Part shown: piece after piece, positions 24,690 to 32,954 of the stretch
Layout: each line of letters starts with the position of its first letter
Position numbering within the stretch: position 1 is the stretch's first letter
Assembly (NCBI GenBank): GCA_023150275.1
Contig: JAKLLG010000001.1
Span: 124,001-188,000, forward strand
DNA: 64,000 nt
Direction of reading: 5' to 3'
Origin: Rhodocyclaceae bacterium
GTDB taxonomy: Bacteria; Pseudomonadota; Gammaproteobacteria; Burkholderiales; Rhodocyclaceae
The notes under the pieces: generated by a model
The model's input: the letters and a program-made list of their open reading frames with translations, nothing else
Databases searched by the model: none
Told to the model about the DNA's origin: nothing
Program-made: the position numbers and the translations under genes

Positions 24690-25659
24690 CCTCGACCCTT
24701 ACCTCGTAACTGACGCAGGGATCGAGCGCGAGCGCGAGGCGCCCGGCAAGCGAGGCCGCCGCTTCACGGCTTGCCGCGCTGCAGCCGACCAGTTCGCCGA
24801 CAAAGGCGCCCTGCGGGTGAAAATTCCATTCGGTCGGGGCGACGATAACATAGCGCGCCACCCGCCCGTCGTTGACCTGAATCAGATGCAGCAGCAGGCC
24901 GCGTGCGGTTTCGACGCGGGCCAGCCCGGTTCCCGGAGCAAGCGGCACGGCATCAAACCAGCCCGAAAGCGCCCCCGGATCGAGCAACCCGGCAGCCAGT
25001 TGCCGCAAGTCGGCAATACGCGCGGCAATGCGTGCGGCGATGCGGCGACCGTCGGCAAGCAGCGTGGTTATGCGGGGATCGGCCGACTGCCGCGCCAGCG
25101 CGCCGGTTTCAGCCGGCGCATCGCGCCAGTGCGGCGCACCGGCAAAGGCATCGTCAATGGATAGCGTCGCCCAGTCGGCAGCAGCAAGCGTTGGCAGCAA
25201 CGCAGCGCCGACCGCCGAGCGTTCTTCCGGAAGATCAGCCACCAGCGCCGGCAGCTCGGCGAGCAGATCAGCCACCAGCGACGCATCATCGGCCGGCGCC
25301 GCAGCCAACAGCCGCTTGCGCCAGTCTCGAAAAGCCGCCAGACGCGGTTCGGCACCCAGCACCCGCGGCCAGTCGAGCAGCAACCGCCAGAGGTGCTCGC
25401 TGATCGCCTCCAGCACCACCTCGCGGCGCGCGCCGGCGAAATCGGCTTGCTTACCGCTTGCGGCCGCCAGTGCGAGATGGGCGGCAAGGCCCTGCGCGCG
25501 ACCGCACAGCGAAAACAGGCGCGGCACCAGCGCCACGGCCGCTTCAGCTTCGCGTCCGAGCAAGGCCGAGGCCGCCTGCGCTCGCGACGAAGTGACCGTC
25601 GCCGAAACACAGCGCGCGCCGTCCCAGCCAACCGTGATGATGAGTTTGCCCGCGTCCAT
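24682..25659 (-). CDS. hupK: HupK/HoxV-type hydrogenase assembly scaffold
   Basis: A 325-residue protein distantly like the hydrogenase large subunit: the C-terminal part VIVAPTEWNFHPQG...LALDPCVSYEVRV copies the large-subunit end but only one cysteine of the metal motif remains. HoxV/HupK is thought to hold the Fe(CN)2CO unit in transit from HypCD to the enzyme. It is the first gene of the hyp run. Upstream (25660-25837) a TAGAAT -10-like box is seen but no good -35. Confidence 0.85.
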   Translation of the reverse strand: MDAGKLIITVGWDGARCVSATVTSSRAQAASALLGREAEAAVALVPRLFSLCGRAQGLAAHLALAAASGKQADFAGARREVVLEAISEHLWRLLLDWPRVLGAEPRLAAFRDWRKRLLAAAPADDASLVADLLAELPALVADLPEERSAVGAALLPTLAAADWATLSIDDAFAGAPHWRDAPAETGALARQSADPRITTLLADGRRIAARIAARIADLRQLAAGLLDPGALSGWFDAVPLAPGTGLARVETARGLLLHLIQVNDGRVARYVIVAPTEWNFHPQGAFVGELVGCSAASREAAASLAGRLALALDPCVSYEVRVEDA

Positions 25660-25837
25660 GCCTTCCCCGAAGTCGAGCGGCGATTCTAGCGCGTCAATTC
25701 AAACCGGGGGTCGCAGCCCCGTGCGTCACGCCAATCGACATCGCAACATTGCCTTTCAATCGATTTGTCATAGACTGTCCAGAACCTCCACCGCTTGGTG
25801 GAGACAACCGCCGTCTTAACGCACATCAGGGGGCGAC

Positions 25838-26539
25838 ATGGATCAGAAACTTCGCAGAGCCGTCAGGTGTCGTTACCCGGCGCGAATCAACCGAGGAGCG
25901 CCAGATCAAGGGGGGCAGCCATCCCCCTTTCCCGAGATGCTCGCTTCGTCCGTCGCTGCCCACCGGTTGCTGCGGAGCGTGCTCCTCCTGTGCTGCGCAT
26001 TGCCGGTTGCGTCGGTTTTTTCTGTCGAGTCGCCGCACACAAGCAGGGAAGCATCCGGTCTGCAACGCGAAACCCCGCGCACGCCGCCTCCGGAAGTCCG
26101 ACAATCGCCGCCGCTCAGGACATCCGGCAGTGATGGCTTGCCCGACCTTGCCATTTCCGCGGGATATACTCTTGAGAGCTGCGCGATCGAAGGCATGTAC
26201 AGTCGCGTTCGCGTCGTCGCGAAGGTCAGCAATGTCGGCAAGAAGCCTGCAATGGTCGGTGGTTGGGGTATTCCGGTAACGGCCAATCCAACCGTGGCGC
26301 TTGATATCCCGAAAGCGTATACGGTGAAGCAGGTGGCGCATGGCCCGAATCAGCTCGCGCCGGGCGCCTCGTTCACGGTCGAGTTGCTGATTCCCATCGG
26401 CCCCGCGCAAACAAACAAGGGGTATCAGGTCGTCGCCGTGGTCGACCCCGAGAATCATGTTGCCGAGGAAAGCGAGGACAACAACTCCGTGGCCGCCGTC
26501 GACGTTCCGGCCGCCAAGAAATTCTGCACCGCGAAGTAG
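25838..26539 (+). CDS. secreted CARDB-domain protein
   Basis: A 233-residue protein with a late hydrophobic segment (about 45-60) that should act as signal or anchor, a Pro/Arg linker and one CARDB Ig-like domain (about 100-225: LPDLAISAGYTLESCAIEG, then SRVRVVAKVSNVGKK, ending EESEDNNSVAAVDVP). CARDB domains mediate adhesion or binding at the surface; no partner is evident. The ATG at 25838 has a strong CAGGGGG ribosome site; an inner ATG at 25937 would give a classical signal peptide. It is divergent from hupK and unrelated to its neighbours. Confidence 0.75.
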   Translation: MDQKLRRAVRCRYPARINRGAPDQGGQPSPFPEMLASSVAAHRLLRSVLLLCCALPVASVFSVESPHTSREASGLQRETPRTPPPEVRQSPPLRTSGSDGLPDLAISAGYTLESCAIEGMYSRVRVVAKVSNVGKKPAMVGGWGIPVTANPTVALDIPKAYTVKQVAHGPNQLAPGASFTVELLIPIGPAQTNKGYQVVAVVDPENHVAEESEDNNSVAAVDVPAAKKFCTAK

Positions 26540-26584
26540 GTTTCGGTTGTACTGCCCAGGGCGCGTTCACATTCTTCCTGTTTT

Positions 26585-26758
26585 CCGCAGTTGGGTGCGG
26601 CCAAGCCCTTCGATACGCCCACTGCGTGGGCTACTCAGGGCGAACGGCGCCGCACCCGCCGGGTGACTCCCCGTTCGTGGTGAGTAGCCTTGCGGCGCAA
26701 GGCCCCTCGACGAAGCTCGGGACAGGCTGCTCGAACCATGAACGGGCGCCGACTGCGG
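26585..26758. repeat. palindromic intergenic repeat, copy A
   Basis: A 174-bp element bounded by CCGCAGTTGGG and its near complement ending CGACTGCGG. It contains two stems, GCCCAC-tgc-GTGGGC and CCTTGC-ggc-GCAAGG, and the REP-like phrases cccttcgatacgccc and ctactcagggcgaacgg. Copy B at 39342-39493 is the same element in the opposite orientation. Both copies sit between the 3' ends of convergent genes. The rest of the gap 26540-26919 shows nothing else. Confidence 0.75.
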
Positions 26759-26919
26759 TTTGCAGGTTCATCCGGTGGATTGCGAGTGAATGAGAACACG
26801 CCCATGCGCCGGCACGAAAAACGCCGCTCGGGCCAGCGCCTGCGGCGTCGCGAAGAGGACAGGACGTTGCGGACGCCAGCCGTTACCGCCGTCCGTGCCG
26901 GCATCCGTTTATGAGTGGG

Positions 26920-27303
26920 TCACGCCGCCTGTGCGCAGGCGCAGGTGCCACTGCATGGCGCGGCGGCAGTCTGCGGCACCATGCAGATCAGGATGCGACC
27001 GCTTTCGACACGCACGCGATAGGTGCTGACGGCGCCGGTATCGGGCGAGACGGCGATGCCGGTCACAAGGTCGACGACCAGACCATGCGTCGGGCACTGT
27101 ACCTTTTCGCCGAAGACCATGCCCTGTGACAGCGGACCACCCTTGTGCGGGCATTTATCGCCGATGGCGTAGACGGCACCGCTGCTGGTGCGGACAACGG
27201 CGATGTCGCCCTCGTTCGTACGCAGCCGGCGGGCGCCGGGTTTCGGGATCGATTCGACCGGGCCGGCATCGAACCACTGCAGTTGCTCGTTGATCGCGTT
27301 CAT
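26920..27303 (-). CDS. nirD: NirD, Rieske-type small subunit of NADH nitrite reductase
   Basis: A 127-residue Rieske-fold protein with the [2Fe-2S] pattern CPHKGGPLSQG and CPTHGLVVDLVTG. Unlike E. coli NirD, which lost these ligands, both Cys-x-His pairs are present. It assists NirB in reducing nitrite to ammonium in the cytoplasm. The C-terminus has an odd Cys-rich tail (CSGTCACAQAA). It follows nirB by 24 bp. Confidence 0.92.
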   Translation of the reverse strand: MNAINEQLQWFDAGPVESIPKPGARRLRTNEGDIAVVRTSSGAVYAIGDKCPHKGGPLSQGMVFGEKVQCPTHGLVVDLVTGIAVSPDTGAVSTYRVRVESGRILICMVPQTAAAPCSGTCACAQAA

Positions 27304-27327
27304 GGTTTTTTCTCCTTGTTTCGTCTA

Positions 27328-29772
27328 TCAGGCCGCCGCCTCGACGACTTCGAGGGCGGCATATTCATAATCTGGGCGGTTCGACTTGACGCGGTCCTGC
27401 CACGGGTCGACCTGCGCGAATTTCTGGCTGTTCCAGAAACGTTCGGCCAGCACCTTGCGCGCCTCGGCATCGTCGAGAATGCGCTTCTTGACGTAGGGCA
27501 TGCCGACACGCTCGATCCATGCCGACGAGCGCTCCATGTAGTAGCCCTCCTCGCGGTAGAGCTGCAGGAAGGCGGCGGCGTGCTCGATCGCCTCGTCGTC
27601 GGTGGTCACCTTGCAGAGCAGGTCGGTGGCCCGCACGCGCACGCCGCAGGTACCGCCGACGTGCAGTTCCCAGCCGGAATCGACGCCGACGATGCCGAAG
27701 TCCTTGATCGTCGCTTCGGCGCAGTTGCGCGGGCAGCCGGAGACGCCCATCTTGAACTTGTGCGGCGTCCACGCGCCCCAGAACTCCTTTTCGACGCGGA
27801 TGCCGAGACCGAGCGAATCCTGCGTGCCGAAGCGGCACAGGCCCTTGCCGACGCAGGACTTCACCGAACGCACCGCCTTGCCGTAGGCGAAGCCGGAGAG
27901 CATGTCGTGCTCGTTCAGCGTCGCCCACACCTTGGGCAGGTCTTCCTTCTTGATGAACGGAATGGCCAGGCGCTGGCCGCCGGTGACCTTGACCGGCACG
28001 TTGTACTTCTCGGCGAGGTCGGCGATGACCTTCAGTTCCTTGGCGTTGGTCAGCCCGCCCCAGGTGCGCGGCACCACCGAGTAGGTGCCATCGGCCTGGA
28101 TGTTGGCATGCACGCGCTCGTTGTGCACGCGGCTCTGCGGGTCGTCCTTCGCCTCGCCCGGCCAGGTCGAGATCAGGTAGTAGTTGAGTGCCGGGCGACA
28201 CTTCGGACAGCCGTCGGGCGTCTTCCAGTTGAGGAAGCTCATGGTGTCGGCAATCGTCGTCAGGTGCTGCTCCCGGATTGCCGTGCGGATTTCGGCGTGC
28301 GTGTGCTCGGTGCAGCCGCACAGGGATTTTTCCTGCGGCGCCGGACTGTAGTCGCCGCCGAGCGTGAAGGCGAGGATCTGCTCGACCTTGCCGGTGCACG
28401 AACCGCAGGACGCCGAGGCCTTGGTGTGCGAACGCACCTCTTCGAGCGTGAACAGGCCCTTGTCGGTGATGGCCTTGACGATCATGCCCTTGGTGATGCC
28501 GTTGCAGCCGCAGACCTCGGTCTCGTCGGACATGCTGGCGACGGTCACCGCGCCGCTATGGCCCGAGTCGCCCAGATGGCCGTGGCCGTGCAGCAGGTTC
28601 GGGCGCAGCTCGGAGATATCCGAACCGTCGCGCATCAGGTCGTAGTACCAGGTCTCGTTGGTGGTGTCGCCGTAGAGCAGTGCGCCGGCGAGCTTGTTGT
28701 CGCGGATGACCAGTTTCTTGTAGACGCCCCGGCAGGGGTCTTCCATGACCAGTTCCTCGTAGCCATGGCCGCCGCCGAAGTTGCCGGCGGAGTAAAGGTC
28801 GATGCCGGTGATCTTGAGCTTGGTGGCGAGCGGCTGGTCCTCGTAGCGCGCGATGCCCATGCCGGCGAGGTGGTTGGCGGCGACCTTGGCCTGCTTGAAC
28901 AGCGGCGCGACCAGGCCGTAGGTATTGCCGTCGTGCTCGACGCATTCGCCGACGGCGTAGACACGCGGGTCGTAAGTCTGCATGCCGTGGTTGACGACGA
29001 CGCCGCGCACGCAGTGGATGCCCGATTGCTGTGCCAGTTCGATGTTGGGGCGGATGCCGATGGCGACGACGACGAGGTCGGCCGGCAACGAACGTCCGTC
29101 GCGCAGGCGCACTGCCTCCACCTGCGTGGTGCCGACATAGCCCTGCGTTTCCGCGCCCAGTTCGACGGCGATGCCACGCTCCTCCAGCGAACGCTTGAGC
29201 AAGGCGGCGGCCGGGGCGTCGAGCTGGCGCTCCATGAGCTTGTCCATCAGGTGCACGACGGTCACCTGCATGCCGCGCTGCTTGAGACCGTACGCCGCCT
29301 CCAGGCCGAGCAGACCGCCGCCGACAACGACGGCGTGGCGGCCGGGACGGGCCAGATCGAGCATGGTTTCGACTTCGGCAATGTTGCGGAAGCTCATGAC
29401 GCCGAAAAGATGGCTGCCGGGCAGCGGCATCATCGTTGGGCGGGCGCCGGTGGCGAGCAGCAGCTTGTCGTAGTCGACAATCGTGCCGTCGGAGGCGATC
29501 ACCTGGCGGCGCGCACGGTTGATGGCGACCGCCTTGCGCCCCGACTCCAGCCGGATGCCATGCTTCTCGTACCAGGCGCGGTCGTTGAGTACCGTGTCGG
29601 CGAACTTCTTCTCACCAGAGAGCACGTGCGATAACAGGATACGGTTGTAGTTGCCGTGCGGCTCGTCACCGAACACGGTGATGTCGTACTTGTCCGGCGC
29701 CAATGCCAGCAGCTCCTCGATGACGCGGACGCCGGCCATGCCATTACCTACCAGAACCAGTTTTTCTTTCAT
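27328..29772 (-). CDS. nirB: NirB, NAD(P)H nitrite reductase large subunit
   Basis: An 814-residue siroheme nitrite reductase. In order: FAD/NAD oxidoreductase domain (LVLVGNGMAGVRVIEELL; VVGGGLLGLEAAYGLKQ), two BFD-like [2Fe-2S] regions (VCGCNGITKGMI; CGSCTGKVEQ) and the siroheme/[4Fe-4S] domain (SCVGKGLCRFG; GCPRNCAEA). It reduces nitrite to ammonium with NADH. The ATG at 29772 with AGGAG six bases ahead is chosen over the longer frame. No nitrate transporter or assimilatory nitrate reductase is adjacent; the sigma-54 promoter suggests nitrogen control, hence assimilation. Confidence 0.95.
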   Translation of the reverse strand: MKEKLVLVGNGMAGVRVIEELLALAPDKYDITVFGDEPHGNYNRILLSHVLSGEKKFADTVLNDRAWYEKHGIRLESGRKAVAINRARRQVIASDGTIVDYDKLLLATGARPTMMPLPGSHLFGVMSFRNIAEVETMLDLARPGRHAVVVGGGLLGLEAAYGLKQRGMQVTVVHLMDKLMERQLDAPAAALLKRSLEERGIAVELGAETQGYVGTTQVEAVRLRDGRSLPADLVVVAIGIRPNIELAQQSGIHCVRGVVVNHGMQTYDPRVYAVGECVEHDGNTYGLVAPLFKQAKVAANHLAGMGIARYEDQPLATKLKITGIDLYSAGNFGGGHGYEELVMEDPCRGVYKKLVIRDNKLAGALLYGDTTNETWYYDLMRDGSDISELRPNLLHGHGHLGDSGHSGAVTVASMSDETEVCGCNGITKGMIVKAITDKGLFTLEEVRSHTKASASCGSCTGKVEQILAFTLGGDYSPAPQEKSLCGCTEHTHAEIRTAIREQHLTTIADTMSFLNWKTPDGCPKCRPALNYYLISTWPGEAKDDPQSRVHNERVHANIQADGTYSVVPRTWGGLTNAKELKVIADLAEKYNVPVKVTGGQRLAIPFIKKEDLPKVWATLNEHDMLSGFAYGKAVRSVKSCVGKGLCRFGTQDSLGLGIRVEKEFWGAWTPHKFKMGVSGCPRNCAEATIKDFGIVGVDSGWELHVGGTCGVRVRATDLLCKVTTDDEAIEHAAAFLQLYREEGYYMERSSAWIERVGMPYVKKRILDDAEARKVLAERFWNSQKFAQVDPWQDRVKSNRPDYEYAALEVVEAAA

Positions 29773-29780
29773 GGGACTCT

Positions 29781-29804
29781 CCTGTTTGCGATAGCGAAAA
29801 CAGG
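29781..29804 (-). other. 5' leader hairpin overlapping the nirB ribosome site
   Basis: CCTGTTT (29781-29787 on the plus strand) pairs with AAACAGG (29798-29804). On the mRNA the 3' arm ends in ACAGG and runs into the AGGAG Shine-Dalgarno, and the 5' arm begins at the predicted first transcribed bases (about 29803). Folding would partly mask the ribosome site. Confidence 0.4.
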
Positions 29805-29813
29805 AGCCAAGTA

Positions 29814-29829
29814 CGCAAATCGCGTGCCA
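29814..29829 (-). promoter_or_regulatory. sigma-54 (-24/-12) promoter of nirBD
   Basis: Minus-strand TGGCACGCGATTTGCG matches TGGCACG-N4-TTGC fully, with GG-N10-GC spacing. The predicted start is about 29803, 31 bases before the nirB ATG. Sigma-54 use points to an activator such as NtrC. Confidence 0.75.
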
Positions 29830-29917
29830 CAGCGCCAATAACGGCAACACAATCTTTAAATTCAATCAATTACAAACGTATCATGGCGTGACAATAGCGA
29901 TTGGACTCCCTTCTTTG

Positions 29918-29953
29918 GTGCGAAATACATATCTTTTAGAGACCTTTTCGCAC
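29918..29953. promoter_or_regulatory. inverted repeat at enhancer distance from the nirB promoter
   Basis: GTGCGAAA (29918-29925) and TTTCGCAC (29946-29953), centre about 132 bp upstream of the predicted nirB start. TTTGGTGCGAA resembles an NtrC half site. A second repeat, ATCAATAA-N11-TTATTGAT, lies at 30009-30035; its role is unknown. Confidence 0.35.
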
Positions 29954-30050
29954 GATTTTTGTGAATCGATACCGTTTAGACACATCAAGAATTTTCTATT
30001 CGCTTTTAATCAATAAGTTATGGAATTTTATTGATCTGTGAATATATAAT

Positions 30051-30064
30051 TTGATACAAATCAA
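30051..30064 (+). promoter_or_regulatory. FNR-type box, upstream of ccmA
   Basis: TTGATACAAATCAA is a perfect TTGAT-N4-ATCAA. It lies 39 bp (centre to centre) before a second perfect box at 30090-30103, an arrangement known for tandem FNR/Anr control. Confidence 0.7.
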
Positions 30065-30089
30065 TTTTTTGACCGCCCAGCCCGTGCAT

Positions 30090-30103
30090 TTGATGCGTAT
30101 CAA
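30090..30103 (+). promoter_or_regulatory. FNR-type box, promoter-proximal to ccmA
   Basis: TTGATGCGTATCAA is a perfect palindromic box. A class II start (centre -41.5) would fall near 30138, 28 bases before the ccmA ATG. The sites are 280 bp from nirB, so I assign them to the ccm operon. Confidence 0.7.
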
Positions 30104-30165
30104 CCCCTCGCTACAATAGCTCCCCCAAAATACGCGCTCGCTCAATCCCTTGCCTTCGTTTCCCC

Positions 30166-30780
30166 ATGCTTGAAGCCTCCAACCTGGAATGCGTGCGCGG
30201 CGAGCGCCGCCTGTTCGCAGACGTCGGCTTTCGCGTCGAGGGCGGCGAGATGCTGTTCCTGCAGGGCAGGAACGGCGCCGGCAAGACAACGCTGCTGCGC
30301 ATGATCTGCGGCCTCTCGCGGCCGCTTGCGGGCGAAATCCGCTGGAAGGACACGGACATCCATTCGCTGGGCGAGGAATTCCGCGAGGAGCTGTGCTACC
30401 TCGGCCACCTGAACGCGATCAAGGAAGAACTGACGCCGCTGGAAAATCTCTCGGCGTCAGCAAAGCTTGCCGGCGAAACACTCTCCGAGGACGAGGCGCT
30501 CGACGCCCTCGAAGCGGTGGGTCTGGCCGGGCGCGAGGATCTCGCCTGCAAATATCTGTCGCAGGGGCAGAAGCGGCGCGTCGCGCTCTCGCGGCTGGTG
30601 CATGAGAAGCGCGCGCTGTGGGTGCTCGACGAGCCCTTCGTCGCGCTCGACGTGGCGGCGGTGGGCTGGCTGGCCGGGCTGATCGGCGCGCATCTGCAGC
30701 GCGGCGGCATGGCCGTGCTGACGACGCATCAGGCGGTGGATATCCCTGCGGGCACGGTGCGGGAGCTCAAGCTTTCATGA
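30166..30780 (+). CDS. ccmA: CcmA, ATPase of the haem-handling ABC complex
   Basis: A 204-residue ABC ATPase with Walker A GRNGAGKTTL (about 34-43), signature LSQGQKRRVAL, Walker B LWVLDEPF and the switch TTHQ. In cytochrome c maturation System I, CcmAB uses ATP to free holo-CcmE from CcmC. First gene of an unbroken nine-gene ccm operon, probably induced anaerobically by FNR. Stop overlaps ccmB (ATGA). Confidence 0.95.
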   Translation: MLEASNLECVRGERRLFADVGFRVEGGEMLFLQGRNGAGKTTLLRMICGLSRPLAGEIRWKDTDIHSLGEEFREELCYLGHLNAIKEELTPLENLSASAKLAGETLSEDEALDALEAVGLAGREDLACKYLSQGQKRRVALSRLVHEKRALWVLDEPFVALDVAAVGWLAGLIGAHLQRGGMAVLTTHQAVDIPAGTVRELKLS

Positions 30781-31445
30781 TCGCTGCCGTGGGCGCGATC
30801 GTCGCGCGCGACTTGAAGCTGGCGATGCGCCGGCAGGCCGATCTGGTGTCGGTGCTGTTCTTTTTCATCATCGTCGCGAGCCTCTTCCCGCTCGGCGTCG
30901 GGCCGGAGCCGCAGTTGCTGAAGAAGCTGGCGCCGGGCGTGCTGTGGGTCGGCGCGCTGCTGGCGACGATGCTGTCGCTGCCGCGGCTCTTCGCCGATGA
31001 TTACCGCGACGGCACGCTCGAACAACTGGTGCTGGCGCCGCAGCCGCTGGGCCTGACGGTGATCGGCAAGGTGCTCGCGCACTGGCTGGTCTCCGGCCTG
31101 CCGCTGGCGCTCTTGGCGCCGGTGCTCGGCATCCAGTTCGACCTCGAAACCGATGCGCTGGCGACGCTGACGCTGTCGCTGCTGATCGGCACGCCGGCGC
31201 TCTCCGGCATCGGCGCCATCGGCGCGGCGCTGACGCTCGGCCTCAGAGGCGGCGGCGTGCTGGTGTCGCTGCTGGTGCTGCCACTGTATATTCCGGTGCT
31301 GATCTTCGGCGCCGGCGCGGTCGATGCAACCGTCACCGGCATGGGCGCCGAAGCGCACCTGTCGATCCTCGGCGCACTCGCCATCGGCGGCGTGTTTTTT
31401 GCCCCATGGGCAACCGCAGCAGCTTTGAGAATTTCGCTGGAATAG
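30777..31445 (+). CDS. ccmB: CcmB, membrane subunit of the CcmAB complex
   Basis: A 222-residue polytopic protein, six predicted spans, with the family stretch FADDYRDGTLEQLVL. It is the permease-like partner of CcmA in the inner membrane. The ATG at 30777 overlaps the ccmA stop; the frame open further upstream is the antisense-like extension through ccmA and is not used. Confidence 0.93.
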   Translation: MIAAVGAIVARDLKLAMRRQADLVSVLFFFIIVASLFPLGVGPEPQLLKKLAPGVLWVGALLATMLSLPRLFADDYRDGTLEQLVLAPQPLGLTVIGKVLAHWLVSGLPLALLAPVLGIQFDLETDALATLTLSLLIGTPALSGIGAIGAALTLGLRGGGVLVSLLVLPLYIPVLIFGAGAVDATVTGMGAEAHLSILGALAIGGVFFAPWATAAALRISLE

Positions 31446-31449
31446 TGAC

Positions 31450-32205
31450 GTGAACAACCGACTGATCAACTGGTTCAAGTACGCTTCGCCGCAGAGCTTC
31501 TATCCGCTCGCCGGGAAGATGATTCCGTGGTTCGTGGCGCTCGCCACCGTCTTCGGTGCGGCCGGGCTGTGGCTGGGCCTCGCCGTCGCGCCGACCGACT
31601 TCCAGCAGGGCGAGGGCTACCGCATCATCTTCATCCACGTGCCGGCCTCGTGGATGAGCATGTTCATCTACCTGGTGATGGCCTTCTGGGCGGCGCTCGG
31701 GCTGGCCTACAACACGCGGCTGTCGGGCATGATGGCACAGGCGCTGGCCCCCACCGGCGCGCTGATGGCCTTCCTCTCGCTGTGGACGGGGGCATTGTGG
31801 GGCAAGCCCATGTGGGGCACCTGGTGGGTGTGGGATGCGCGGCTCACCTCGGAACTGATCCTGCTCTTCCTCTACATCGGCTTTATCGCACTGCAGGCGG
31901 CAATCGACGATCCGCGCCGCGCCGACAAGGCCGGCGCCGTGCTGGCCCTGGTCGGCTCGGTGAACATCCCGATCATCTATTTCTCGGTGAAGTGGTGGAA
32001 CACGCTGCACCAGGGCGCCTCGGTTTCATTGAACAAGGCGCCGGCGATGGCCAGCATCATGCTCTGGGGCATGCTGCTGTTGGCTCTCTCCTTCTGGATG
32101 TACAGCATCGCCGTCGCCCTCTACCGCGCCCGCACAATCATGCTCGAACGCGAACGCGGCACCGAATGGGTGAAGGAAGTGCTGCAGCGGGAGGGCGCGA
32201 AGTGA
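31450..32205 (+). CDS. ccmC: CcmC, haem transfer protein
   Basis: A 251-residue membrane protein with the tryptophan-rich WD motif WGTWWVWDARLTS and flanking periplasmic histidines (IHVPASW; NTLHQG). CcmC binds haem at the periplasmic face and loads it on CcmE. It starts with GTG at 31450, four bases after ccmB, and overlaps the ccmD start. Confidence 0.95.
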   Translation: MNNRLINWFKYASPQSFYPLAGKMIPWFVALATVFGAAGLWLGLAVAPTDFQQGEGYRIIFIHVPASWMSMFIYLVMAFWAALGLAYNTRLSGMMAQALAPTGALMAFLSLWTGALWGKPMWGTWWVWDARLTSELILLFLYIGFIALQAAIDDPRRADKAGAVLALVGSVNIPIIYFSVKWWNTLHQGASVSLNKAPAMASIMLWGMLLLALSFWMYSIAVALYRARTIMLERERGTEWVKEVLQREGAK

Positions 32206-32390
32206 ACATTTACTGGAACAGCTTTGCCGACTTTCTCGCGATGGGCGGCTACGGTCTTTACGTCTGGGGATCCTTCGGCGTCACCGCGCTGGTGATGATT
32301 GCGGAACCGATCCTTGCCGTACGCAGTCGGAAGTCACTGGTCGCGCGTCTCAAGCGTCAGGCGCGCGCCGATCGCAACAAGGAGCAGTAA
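32202..32390 (+). CDS. ccmD: CcmD, small haem-exporter subunit
   Basis: A 62-residue single-span protein ([20 protein letters not shown], then a basic cytoplasmic tail [17 protein letters not shown]). Starts with GTG overlapping the ccmC stop. CcmD holds CcmE in the CcmABCD complex. Confidence 0.9.
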   Translation: MNIYWNSFADFLAMGGYGLYVWGSFGVTALVMIAEPILAVRSRKSLVARLKRQARADRNKEQ

Positions 32391-32397
32391 GCACGTC

Positions 32398-32946
32398 ATG
32401 AAAGCCCGTCAGAAACGCATCGCCCTCATCCTCGGCGGCCTCGCCGTCCTCGGCATCGCCGCCGCGCTGGTGCTGAACGCGCTGAACAGCAACATCGCCT
32501 TCTACGTCTCGCCGACCGACGTCGCCGCCGGCAAGGCGCCGCAGGGCAAGGCCTTCCGCATCGGCGGCATGGTCAAGGAAGGCTCGCTGAAGCGCGAGGC
32601 CGACGGGGTGACGATGAGCTTCATCGTCACCGACACCGAGAAGGATCTGCCGGTGTCCTACAAGGGCATCCTCCCCGACCTCTTCCAGGAAGGAAAGGGC
32701 GTCGTCGCACAGGGCAAGCTGGCCGACGGCCGCTTCATCGCCAGCGAGGTGCTCGCCAAGCACGACGAGAACTACATGCCGCCGGAAGCGGCCAAGGCCG
32801 TCGGCGACGCGCACGAACGCGCCGCCGCGAACAAGGCGAAGGCCGAGGCGGCGCAGGGCGGTGCAGCAGCTGCGTCTGCCGCGCCAACTGCCACCCAACC
32901 GGCTTCTCAACCCGCTACGCAACCCGCCGCGAAACCGGCCTACTGA
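32398..32946 (+). CDS. ccmE: CcmE, periplasmic haem chaperone
   Basis: A 182-residue membrane-anchored OB-fold protein. Haem is bound covalently by His122 in [10 protein letters not shown], with Tyr126 as a ligand. The tail (about 140-182) is Ala/Gln/Pro-rich and disordered. The ATG at 32398 follows ccmD by 7 bp. It shuttles haem from CcmABCD to CcmF. Confidence 0.95.
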   Translation: MKARQKRIALILGGLAVLGIAAALVLNALNSNIAFYVSPTDVAAGKAPQGKAFRIGGMVKEGSLKREADGVTMSFIVTDTEKDLPVSYKGILPDLFQEGKGVVAQGKLADGRFIASEVLAKHDENYMPPEAAKAVGDAHERAAANKAKAEAAQGGAAAASAAPTATQPASQPATQPAAKPAY

Positions 32947-32954
32947 GCGCACGC

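Noticed and set aside
30051-30103. FNR boxes as control of nirB
   Set aside because: They lie about 280 bp from the nirB start and on the ccm side; nirB has a well-placed sigma-54 promoter of its own.
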